Part shown: piece after piece, positions 1-5,366 of the stretch | Layout of the letters: each line of letters begins with the position of its first letter | How positions within the stretch are numbered: position 1 is the first letter of the stretch | Notes under the pieces: model-generated | Told to the model about the DNA's origin: nothing | The model's input: only the letters and a program-made list of their open reading frames with translations | Database searches by the model: none | DNA from: Acidimicrobiaceae bacterium | Lineage (GTDB): Bacteria > Actinomycetota > Acidimicrobiia > Acidimicrobiales > UBA8592 | Assembly (NCBI GenBank): GCA_002722525.1 | Contig: PBMJ01000025.1 | Span: 9,452 to 21,065 of the forward strand | Direction of reading: 5' to 3' | Length of the DNA: 11,614 nt | Made by a program: the position numbers and the translations under genes

Positions 1-245
1 CCTTTGGAGTTCAAATACTCACATGCAACCATTGATCTGTTTCCAGAGGCGCAAATTATAAATATTTGTTTCTCTTTCGGAAGAGTGGTGACAGCATCAG
101 GAATATGCTCGAGAGGAAGCAATTTAACCCCAGTCGCTCTAACCTCTATAAATTCATATTCTTCACGGACGTCGATAACGATGCTTTCATCAGTAATTTC
201 CTTGAGGCTCTCAACAGTAATTTCGTTTACCAACGGTTTGTCCAT
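1..245 (-). CDS. Rhodanese-domain protein, 3' end cut off by window edge
   Basis: The reverse strand reads from an ATG at 245 to the window edge without a stop (81 complete codons). The fold is a single rhodanese domain: an IVIDVREEYEF motif at about residues 22-32, the typical LLPLEHIPDAV stretch at 42-52, and the active-site loop CASGNRS starting at Cys65, the sulfur-carrying cysteine of the family. A C-terminal helix is just beginning at the edge. Family members transfer sulfane sulfur or serve as small sulfur-carrier or redox modules; the substrate here is unknown. No signal peptide is visible, so it is probably cytoplasmic. It starts 4 nt after the stop of the MobA-like gene, so it is almost certainly co-transcribed and perhaps translationally coupled, as its own ribosome site is poor. 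A role in sulfur supply for molybdenum cofactor is possible but only suggested by position. Confidence 0.88.
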   Translation of the reverse strand, partial: MDKPLVNEITVESLKEITDESIVIDVREEYEFIEVRATGVKLLPLEHIPDAVTTLPKEKQIFIICASGNRSMVACEYLNSK

Positions 246-249
246 TCTT

Positions 250-828
250 TCACTCAATAGTTCTCTCCAAGGTCGCTATGTATTCGATAATGTCAGATTG
301 TGTATTGGCATTGACAAATTTAGCATCATCTAATTCTAAGATTTCTACAACATCTAAATCAGTTAGAATACTTTTGACCGATCTGGAGCCAGATTTGAAA
401 GCCGATTCTAGAACCTTCACACACGATACTTTCCACAATGCAGTTAACACCTGAGGGACCCCACTAGCCATTGGAATCGCCAGATCAGCACGTTGGCTAA
501 AATCAAGGATTCTCCTAATGGTCGAACAATCGATGGACATCAAATCGTTAGATAAAACCACAGCCTGATCCATGCGCGCATTCAGTAGTCCAGTTATAAG
601 GCCCCCCAGCGGTCCTTCACCTGGATATACATCCTCGACAGAACGAACATCTTTGGTATTCGCCACAAAGGGTTTCCCCCCAACAATTATAACCTCAGAT
701 GCTCCTGCTTCTAACAAAGCATCGATGGATCGTTCTATTAATGGACGTCCTAGAAACTCCATTTCCCCCTTCGGAATTCCCATTCTCGAAGAGCTGCCTC
801 CATTTAGAACTATGCCTGAAAAATTCAT
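250..828 (-). CDS. mobA: MobA-like molybdenum cofactor nucleotidyltransferase
   Basis: A 192-residue protein of the NTP-transferase (MobA-like, Rossmann) family. The signature loop LNGGSSSRMGIPKG lies at residues 8-21, with Arg15 and Lys20 as the expected phosphate-binding residues. A GPLGGL motif is at 72-77, the metal-binding aspartate is probably Asp95 in SND, and an ANTQSDI motif near the C terminus corresponds to the NINTPEDL element of MobA. MobA joins GMP (or CMP in the MocA branch) to molybdopterin to make the dinucleotide cofactor. Length matches the family. The usual CDxP around the metal aspartate is changed to NDLM, so the exact nucleotide or substrate is less certain than the family. 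A good ribosome site (AGAGGAA, 4 nt before ATG) supports the start. It lies 29 nt after the DUF3151 gene and 4 nt before the rhodanese gene, in one apparent operon. Confidence 0.85.
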   Translation of the reverse strand: MNFSGIVLNGGSSSRMGIPKGEMEFLGRPLIERSIDALLEAGASEVIIVGGKPFVANTKDVRSVEDVYPGEGPLGGLITGLLNARMDQAVVLSNDLMSIDCSTIRRILDFSQRADLAIPMASGVPQVLTALWKVSCVKVLESAFKSGSRSVKSILTDLDVVEILELDDAKFVNANTQSDIIEYIATLERTIE

Positions 829-857
829 ACGGTTCCTCTTATTATTTTTTTAAATAG

Positions 858-1292
858 CTAGAGATTGTCAGGCATTTCTGGGTCTAGTTGAAGAAGAAAG
901 ATTCCGCAGCGTTCTGACTCTGCAAAATCGCCAATCTGTTCAGAGATCCTTTGAAGCCCAGATAAACATTCCAAAAAAGCTCTATTACTTGGGTGTCCCC
1001 AACGGACGTATCCTGATCCTCGCCATCCATTCTTTCTTAATGCATCTAGCCCTCGGTGATACCCGACGCGGAAAGCAGCATAGGATTCCATGGTATCTCG
1101 CCCGGCTAAACCCATCGTTTTCCAAACCTCAATTGAAGAAGGGAATCTTCCAGCGATTTGGTTAAGTTTTTCGCGTCGAAGATTCTGATTTTCTAATTGC
1201 AAAGCGGCATCCAAGAGTTCGACTATTTCAGGGTTCTCTGGCGGCAAAACTGTTTCAGGAAGCCCCTCTCTTGAAATAGAAACATTCCTCAT
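858..1292 (-). CDS. DUF3151 family protein of unknown function
   Basis: A 144-residue soluble protein matching the actinobacterial DUF3151 family by eye. It has an N-terminal ETVLPPENPEI segment (the family's TLLP motif), a middle helical region with FPSSIEVWKTMGLA, and the hallmark core GYHRGLDALRKNGWRGSG followed by VRWGHPSNRAFL. A late RCGIFLLQLDPE stretch also fits (family RC..FL..SDP). Function is not known; the alternating helices look TPR-like, which suggests protein binding, but that is inference. No signal peptide or membrane segment is present. The start is supported by a purine-rich ribosome site (AAAGGAAGAGAG) just ahead of ATG. It sits 21 nt behind pyruvate kinase and 29 nt ahead of mobA on the same strand, so it is probably expressed with them. 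Confidence 0.88.
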   Translation of the reverse strand: MRNVSISREGLPETVLPPENPEIVELLDAALQLENQNLRREKLNQIAGRFPSSIEVWKTMGLAGRDTMESYAAFRVGYHRGLDALRKNGWRGSGYVRWGHPSNRAFLECLSGLQRISEQIGDFAESERCGIFLLQLDPEMPDNL

Positions 1293-1313
1293 TCTCTCTT
1301 CCTTTCCATCCCG

Positions 1314-2756
1314 CTACACAACCCTCATAATCCTAAGAACATCTGTCGCGGGGGAATCTCCAGTTATACCAGCCAACACTCCGATTAAATCATTGCTGTG
1401 AAGAATCCCTTGAGATTTGGCAGTAGCAATAGCATTACCAATACGCTCCTCATATCCCATTGCTGCTTCAATGCAAAAAGGCGTTACCCCCCAACTCAAA
1501 GTAAGTTGTTGTGCGGTTCGCTCGTCCATAGTCATACCCAAAATCGGAACATTTGGTCTAAATCGTGCCATCGAGCGGACAGTAAAACCGGAACCGGAAA
1601 TGCAGAGTAGGGCAGCTAAGTCAAGTTCATTTGCAGCTCTCCACGTAGCTAAAGTCATCGCATCAGTTATTCCTTGAGAGCCTCCATTCACTGAATCGGA
1701 ATCACTTGATTGACGGAGTTCAGCCACTCTTTCTGCCCAACGTCCAAAATCAAATGACTGATCAGCTCTTTCTGCAATACGAGCCATCGTTTCGACACTT
1801 TCAACGGGGTAACTACCAATTGCAGTTTCTCCTGAAAGCATCACAGCTGATGTTCCGTCAAAAACAGCATTAGCAACGTCGGACGCCTCAGCCCTAGTTG
1901 GCGAAGAGGTATTAATCATTGAATCCAGCATTTGAGTGGCAGTAATGACTGGCAGTCCACCGGCTATGCATTCAGCTATGATCTTTTTTTGCAGATGTGG
2001 AAGATCAGCTATCTCGAATTCTGTTCCTAGGTCTCCTCGAGCGACCATTATTGCTGCAGATGCTTCAATAATGCCCGTGAGGTTTTCAACAGCTGCGCGA
2101 GTTTCAATTTTAGCAACCACAAGAGGTCCTCTTGGGTGCGGTTCTGTCCCCACCCTCCTCACGTCGTGAGCTGACCGCACATACGAAACAGCTACCATAT
2201 CAACACCTTCCTCAACAAACGCATCCAACTTATAAAGATCCCCATCTGTGGGAGTTGGCAAACTCAGCCTCTCTGACGGTATTCGAATTCCAGGCCGCCC
2301 GTGTAGGACACCCCCACTTGTAACAGTGGCTTCTGCCTCGTCTTTTCCTATGGTCTCAACACGAACCACAACTTGCCCGTCCCCAAATGGGATCACATCA
2401 CCTGGAACTAAATCTTCAAGAACGGTCTCGTAATCAACTTCGACGATACTCTCTGATGACTGTTTGACACCAGGGATTAGTTTGATAGTACTTCCTTTCT
2501 CCAAAAATGATCCATCACCCGGGAAAGGAGCTGAACGTATTTTTGGTCCAGGAAGATCGACTAAGATCCCAACTCGCCTCCCCATATCTTTGGAGACCTT
2601 ACGTACTCTTCGATAGCGCTCTAAAGCTTCGTCTAGAGTTCCATGCGCTAGCCCCAGTCTTGCAACATCCATTCCGGCGTCGACGAGTTCCCGCAAAGTG
2701 GTTTCACTGTCACTTGCGGGTCCAATCGTGGCAATAATTTTCGTACGTCTTTCCAT
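1314..2756 (-). CDS. pyk: Pyruvate kinase, K+-independent type with altered cation site
   Basis: A 480-residue pyruvate kinase, full length for the bacterial enzyme, converting phosphoenolpyruvate and ADP to pyruvate and ATP. It begins with TKIIATIGPAS; the A domain carries the catalytic VAKIE motif (Lys216, Glu218), VARGDLG with Asp242, and VITATQM with Thr274, followed by PTRAEASDVANAV and MLSGETA. The B domain spans about residues 70-165, and the C-terminal effector domain about 350-480. The loop normally reading LDTKGPEIR is VDLPGPKIR (Asp67, Leu68, Lys72): Lys in place of the classical Glu117 is the mark of K+-independent enzymes. In addition RLNFSHG is RLGLAHG, so the Asn and Ser that help bind K+ are Gly35 and Ala37, a less usual change. 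Catalytic residues are intact, so activity is expected. It is first gene of the minus-strand cluster; the ribosome site is weak. Confidence 0.95.
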   Translation of the reverse strand: MERRTKIIATIGPASDSETTLRELVDAGMDVARLGLAHGTLDEALERYRRVRKVSKDMGRRVGILVDLPGPKIRSAPFPGDGSFLEKGSTIKLIPGVKQSSESIVEVDYETVLEDLVPGDVIPFGDGQVVVRVETIGKDEAEATVTSGGVLHGRPGIRIPSERLSLPTPTDGDLYKLDAFVEEGVDMVAVSYVRSAHDVRRVGTEPHPRGPLVVAKIETRAAVENLTGIIEASAAIMVARGDLGTEFEIADLPHLQKKIIAECIAGGLPVITATQMLDSMINTSSPTRAEASDVANAVFDGTSAVMLSGETAIGSYPVESVETMARIAERADQSFDFGRWAERVAELRQSSDSDSVNGGSQGITDAMTLATWRAANELDLAALLCISGSGFTVRSMARFRPNVPILGMTMDERTAQQLTLSWGVTPFCIEAAMGYEERIGNAIATAKSQGILHSNDLIGVLAGITGDSPATDVLRIMRVV

Positions 2757-2851
2757 ACTTCAACGGTATCCATCTTCCAACGGATTAGGTGGTATCAGAT
2801 TGAATTTGTGTCTATGGAGAAGCGGCACCATGCTTTGTTCGTAGGCAATTT

Positions 2852-2859
2852 AAAAGGAA
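2852..2859 (+). promoter_or_regulatory. Ribosome binding site deciding a TTG start
   Basis: AAAAGGAA lies 6 nt before the TTG at 2866. There is no in-frame ATG upstream, and the HRG catalytic motif comes only 17 residues into the reading frame, so this site favours the TTG as the start of the phosphodiesterase. I see no convincing promoter for either direction in the rest of the divergent gap 2757-2865. Confidence 0.65.
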
Positions 2860-2865
2860 TAAGAA

Positions 2866-3624
2866 TTGAAAGACAGATTTGATTACCTTGATGTGGATTT
2901 TCCTATTGCCTTTGCTCACAGGGGAGGCGCCCTAGATGCCCCTGAAAATTCCATGGCAGCATTTCAATCGGCAATTAACATCGGATACAGATACCTTGAA
3001 ACCGACGTACATTTGACCTCAGACGGACACGTGATTGCATTTCATGATGATGTCCTCGATCGTGTCACGAACCTTTCCGGGAAGATCTCTGACACCCCCC
3101 TATCTATCATCAAACGCGCTTTGATCGACGGTAAATCTGAAATTCCACTTCTTAAAGAGCTTCTATCAGAGTTCCCGACTGCACGATTTAATATCGATCC
3201 GAAAAGTGACCACGTTGCAGAACCTCTCGCGGTCGCAATCAAGGAAACAGGGTCAATATCTCGCGTTTGTGTGTCTTCTTTCTCCGACAGAAGGAACCAG
3301 ACTATTTCACGACTAGTTGGAAATAACCTATGCATGGGAATCGGCCCTGCAGGAATAGCAAGGATACGAGTCGGGAAATTTACAAACAACTCCTCGATAT
3401 CGAATGGGCAATGTGTGCAAGTCCCCGTGGCCATGAAGGGAGTCCCATTAATCACAGAAACCTTCATCCAGCGGGTGCATTCTATGGGAAAAGTAATTCA
3501 CGCGTGGACAATTAACGAGCCTGTTGAGATGAACCGTTTATTAGATTTGGGCGTAGACGGAATCATGACTGATAAGCCACAACTACTCAAAGATATTTTA
3601 GTTCACCGAAACGAGTGGGTGTGA
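2866..3624 (+). CDS. Glycerophosphodiester phosphodiesterase (GDPD family)
   Basis: A 252-residue GDPD-family TIM-barrel enzyme. These hydrolyse glycerophosphodiesters from phospholipid breakdown to glycerol-3-phosphate and an alcohol, using a divalent metal. The N-terminal motif AHRGGALDAPENSMAAF supplies His18 and Arg19; LETDVHLTSDG supplies Glu45 and Asp47; FHDD supplies His60, the second catalytic histidine. The late HAWTINEP and GVDGIMTDKPQLL motifs complete the barrel as in typical members, and length is normal for the cytoplasmic (UgpQ-like) type. No signal peptide is visible, so an intracellular role is likely. The start is a TTG with a well-placed ribosome site. Its TGA overlaps the ATG of the next gene by one base (TGATG), suggesting translational coupling. 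Confidence 0.93.
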   Translation: MKDRFDYLDVDFPIAFAHRGGALDAPENSMAAFQSAINIGYRYLETDVHLTSDGHVIAFHDDVLDRVTNLSGKISDTPLSIIKRALIDGKSEIPLLKELLSEFPTARFNIDPKSDHVAEPLAVAIKETGSISRVCVSSFSDRRNQTISRLVGNNLCMGIGPAGIARIRVGKFTNNSSISNGQCVQVPVAMKGVPLITETFIQRVHSMGKVIHAWTINEPVEMNRLLDLGVDGIMTDKPQLLKDILVHRNEWV

Positions 3625-4052
3625 TGTCCGACTTAAATTTTCATCTTGCAATCCCCGTTAGGGACTTAAGAGAAACGAGAGAATTCTATATCGGAATTCT
3701 GGGTGCCAGTGAAGGTCGATCAGATGAAACTTGGGTTGACTTCAATTTTTTCGGTCATCAACTTGTAGCTCATCTTAGTGATCCTAAATCTGAGGATTCA
3801 CGCACAAGACAGAATCTCGTGGATGGTGATCTGGTCCCTATCCCCCATTTTGGGATAATTCTTGACGAATTAGGCTGGAAAAAAATAATCGACAAACTTA
3901 CACAGAGTGAATGGCCATTTGAGATTGCTCCACATCTCAAATTCAAAGGTCTACCAGGCGAGCAATGGACGATGTTTCTTCGAGATCCCTCTGGGAATGC
4001 TCTAGAATTCAAGTTCTTTGAAAATCCTAATCAAATATTTGCATCAGAATAA
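3624..4052 (+). CDS. VOC superfamily (glyoxalase-fold) protein
   Basis: A 142-residue protein of the vicinal oxygen chelate fold, built from two beta-alpha-beta-beta-beta repeats. The first starts with FHLAIPVRDLRETREFYIGILG, with His7 as probable metal ligand; the middle has WVDFNFFGHQLVAHL, then PIPHFGIIL with a second ligand His; the end has MFLRDPSGNALEFKFFE with the third ligand Glu. The pattern is that of a widespread group annotated only as glyoxalase or dioxygenase-like; the substrate cannot be read from sequence. A longer start at GTG 3615 is possible, but ATG 3624 overlaps the upstream stop by one base and the fold begins at once after it, so I prefer it. It is coupled to the phosphodiesterase gene, though no metabolic link is evident. 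Confidence 0.88.
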   Translation: MSDLNFHLAIPVRDLRETREFYIGILGASEGRSDETWVDFNFFGHQLVAHLSDPKSEDSRTRQNLVDGDLVPIPHFGIILDELGWKKIIDKLTQSEWPFEIAPHLKFKGLPGEQWTMFLRDPSGNALEFKFFENPNQIFASE

Positions 4053-4129
4053 CCGCCTAGCTGTGGAAATATTGTGGGTAAATTAGCTCATCTTGGGGAT
4101 TTCAAAATAATGCTGGGGAAAAGCTGAGG

Positions 4130-4173
4130 ATTTTAAAAAATCGCTTGACATATTCAAAACAAAATGTAATTGT
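4130..4173 (+). promoter_or_regulatory. Predicted strong promoter with A/T-rich upstream tract
   Basis: A perfect -35 hexamer TTGACA lies at 4145-4150. Directly upstream is an A/T run (ATTTTAAAAAAT, 4130-4141) placed like an UP element. Seventeen nt downstream of the -35 is AATTGT (4168-4173), a poor -10 by itself but preceded by an extended TGT (4165-4167). TGTAAT at 4165 matches -10 better but would give a spacing of only 14. The predicted start of transcription near 4180 falls just before the first hairpin of the RNA. The upstream part of the gap, 4053-4129, holds nothing I can name, and I see no clear terminator for the VOC gene. Confidence 0.5.
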
Positions 4174-4179
4174 GTCTAC

Positions 4180-4630
4180 ACGCCGGTGACAACGGCATAC
4201 AAGAAAATGGCAAACCAAACGGGAAGCGGTGGCAGCATCGAAACCCGGGTAGGCTCGGCCATAGGAAGGTATGAACGGCCATCGGAACAGGTTTAGCGGT
4301 GAGGACCTACTTAGGTAGAGAATCAACTGGAAGGAAAGAAGCCTTAGGGTGGAAAGCCAGACAGAACAACCAACCCGGAATCTTAGGAGGAAGGGAAGGA
4401 AGGCCTAGAAGAGCAGGACCCTTAGGGGGAAAGCGAACCAAAACACCAAAGCAGAAACTCTCAGGAGAAGAAAGCAAAAGTGGGAAGGTCGAAATGGCGA
4501 AAGCCAGATCGGGAAAGGTACCGGAACCAAGGAAGTCCTTCAGGGGATGACTTAGGAAACGACGTTAAACTGCACAGCCCCGAAAGGGATTCTGTTTCGG
4601 CAGAAAACCTGACGGGGCTAATGTGTTTTT
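4180..4630 (+). ncRNA. Structured non-coding RNA of unknown family, about 450 nt
   Basis: No credible protein gene occupies this gap, and the plus strand is purine-rich with many nested hairpins. From 5' to 3': a hairpin at 4182-4196 (GCCG with CGGC); a less certain 5' domain to about 4289, including a stem at 4257-4263 with 4270-4280 (one 4-nt bulge); a 9-bp long-range helix pairing 4290-4298 with 4563-4571; inside it, an array of seven hairpins with a period near 39 nt; finally an intrinsic terminator. One module, 4487-4510, has a classic GNRA hairpin (UGGC, GAAA loop, GCCA) on a second 4-bp stem. It lacks RNase P RNA's conserved GAGGAAAGUC start, the tmRNA acceptor end and tag, and the SRP RNA loop. 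Ends are inferred from the promoter and terminator. It could be a free RNA or a long attenuated leader of the hydrolase gene 44 nt beyond the terminator. Function is unknown. Confidence 0.72.
4300..4553 (+). repeat. Tandem degenerate hairpin array, period about 39 nt
   Basis: Tetraloops UUAG start at 4311, 4344, 4383 and 4422, and UCAG at 4461: steps of 33, 39, 39 and 39. A GAAA loop at 4499 and a UCAG-containing loop at 4540 continue at 38 and 41. Closing stems differ but pair each time: CUAC with GUAG, GCC with GGU (one wobble), UC with GA, CCC with GGG, CUC with GAG. Outer stems also pair: UGA/UCA (4300-4302 with 4323-4325), CUGG/CCAG (4327-4330 with 4357-4360), CCC/GGG (4374-4376 with 4393-4395), GC/GC (4413-4414 with 4433-4434) and GC/GC (4451-4452 with 4474-4475). 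The last unit uses AAGUC/GACUU (4533-4537 with 4549-4553). Linkers are A- and purine-rich. Units are too diverged to be a recent DNA repeat; what is kept is the structure, the loop and the purine-rich flanks. Confidence 0.75.
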
Positions 4631-4632
4631 AT
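4573..4632 (+). terminator. Intrinsic terminator with UUCG loop
   Basis: A 7-bp stem pairs 4576-4582 (AGCCCCG) with 4613-4619 (CGGGGCT). Within it AGG (4585-4587) pairs with CCT (4608-4610), and TCTGT (4591-4595) with GCAGA (4600-4604) around a TTCG tetraloop (4596-4599). The stems are split by symmetric 2x2 (AA/GA) and 3x3 (GAT/AAA) internal loops. CAC (4573-4575) can pair with GTG (4623-4625) across a short bulge, bringing the stem right up to TTTTT (4626-4630). Read as a rho-independent terminator for the RNA; the internal loops may also be a protein site. Confidence 0.7.
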
Positions 4633-4656
4633 GGTGACCTGATATCAGTGGCCACC
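4633..4656 (+). promoter_or_regulatory. Inverted repeat upstream of the hydrolase start
   Basis: GGTG, one mismatch, CC (4633-4639) pairs with GG, mismatch, CACC (4650-4656). The 10-nt loop, TGATATCAGT, largely overlaps the perfect palindrome CTGATATCAG (4639-4648). It ends 18 nt before the hydrolase ATG and lies 3 nt beyond the terminator T-run. It could be an operator for a dimeric repressor or an RNA hairpin controlling the hydrolase. No separate promoter is clear in 4631-4674. Confidence 0.4.
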
Positions 4657-4674
4657 CTGATCTAAGAAAGCCGC

Positions 4675-5364
4675 ATGCCTAACTTCCCTCCGATTCTCTT
4701 CCTTCATGGATTAGCCACCACTTCAAAAAGAACTTGGGGAGACAATGGATGGTTTGATCTGGTTCGTGACGCTGAACGAGAATTCTTATCGGTTGACCTA
4801 CCCGGACATGGAAAGGAATACGTTCCTTCATCTGAATTTAATGGCAATTTGGTTGATTATATTAACGACCAAATACCATTTCCGATCGTAGACGGAATTG
4901 GATTTTCACTCGGAGCCAGAGTTCTTCTGGAATTAGCACTTAAAAGACCGGGAAAATTTCGAAAGCTCGTTCTTGCTGGAGTTGGAGATAGTTTATTCGA
5001 ACCTGATCAGATTCGAGGTAAAAAAATATCAGATGCAATTAGCGGAGACGGAGGCCTAGAGGATCCAGAAAGCCGTTACTTTAGTCAGCTTGCGGACTAC
5101 CCAGATATAGATGGGAACTACATTGCGAAATACCTACAAGTAAAGAATTTATCTATCGACCCATCGGATCTTTCAGGTCTTAAGACTCCAATATTGGTTG
5201 TTTTGGGAGAGAAAGATTTCGCTGGCCCTGCAACTAGATTGATTGATTCGCTTCCTGACGCGAAATTGGTGACGCTAAAGGGAGTGGATCATTTTGCCAC
5301 ACCTAAAGATTTTTATTTTTTAGAAAGTGCTTTAGATTTTCTTGACTCCGCCCCTAATTGGTAG
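4675..5364 (+). CDS. Alpha/beta hydrolase
   Basis: A 229-residue alpha/beta hydrolase. The oxyanion-side motif LFLHGL is at residues 8-13, VDLPGHG at 40-46, the nucleophile elbow GFSLG at 76-80 with Ser78, the acid Asp181 in GEKDF, and the base His206 in GVDHF, so the triad is complete and well ordered. It is short, with a small cap region (about 105-160), like many esterase or lactonase-type members; the substrate cannot be told. No signal peptide, so probably cytoplasmic. ATG 4675 has only a weak ribosome site (AAGAAAG, 4 nt away). It lies 44 nt after the terminator of the structured RNA and might depend on read-through. Its stop is 2 nt from the convergent gltD stop, with no terminator hairpin visible between them. 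Confidence 0.9.
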   Translation: MPNFPPILFLHGLATTSKRTWGDNGWFDLVRDAEREFLSVDLPGHGKEYVPSSEFNGNLVDYINDQIPFPIVDGIGFSLGARVLLELALKRPGKFRKLVLAGVGDSLFEPDQIRGKKISDAISGDGGLEDPESRYFSQLADYPDIDGNYIAKYLQVKNLSIDPSDLSGLKTPILVVLGEKDFAGPATRLIDSLPDAKLVTLKGVDHFATPKDFYFLESALDFLDSAPNW

Positions 5365-5366
5365 CA

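Noticed and set aside
4102..4326. Reverse-strand open frame of 74 codons over the promoter and 5' part of the RNA
   Set aside because: No ribosome site, no recognisable motif, and it overlaps the better supported promoter and RNA on the plus strand.
4240..4386. RNase P RNA: ACCCGGGTAGGCT at 4243 and ACAGAAC followed by ACCCGG at 4362 resemble pieces of rnpB
   Set aside because: The conserved GAGGAAAGUC start, the GGUAAGAG region and the correct order and spacing are absent, and these pieces fall inside a different, repeat-based fold. Chance resemblance is likely.
4299..4550. Open frame of 83 codons (GTG start) rich in Lys, Arg and Gly inside the intergenic region
   Set aside because: The repeat period of 39 nt is a multiple of three, so it even gives a vague 13-residue repeat with recurrent LGG. 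However, the stem sequences covary as RNA pairs, the last unit drops out of phase, no ribosome site precedes the GTG, and a purine-rich RNA lacks stop codons by composition. I judge it a by-product of the RNA; ribosome profiling could still overturn this.
4311..4556. Recurrent TTAGG resembling telomere repeats
   Set aside because: Spacing is about 39 nt, not head-to-tail, and each copy is the loop of a hairpin with a different stem; this is a bacterial chromosome context.
4640..4660. GCCACTG on the reverse strand, like the B12-box of cobalamin riboswitches
   Set aside because: The conserved purine-rich part of the box is missing, and the reverse strand leads into no gene start; it is part of the inverted repeat.
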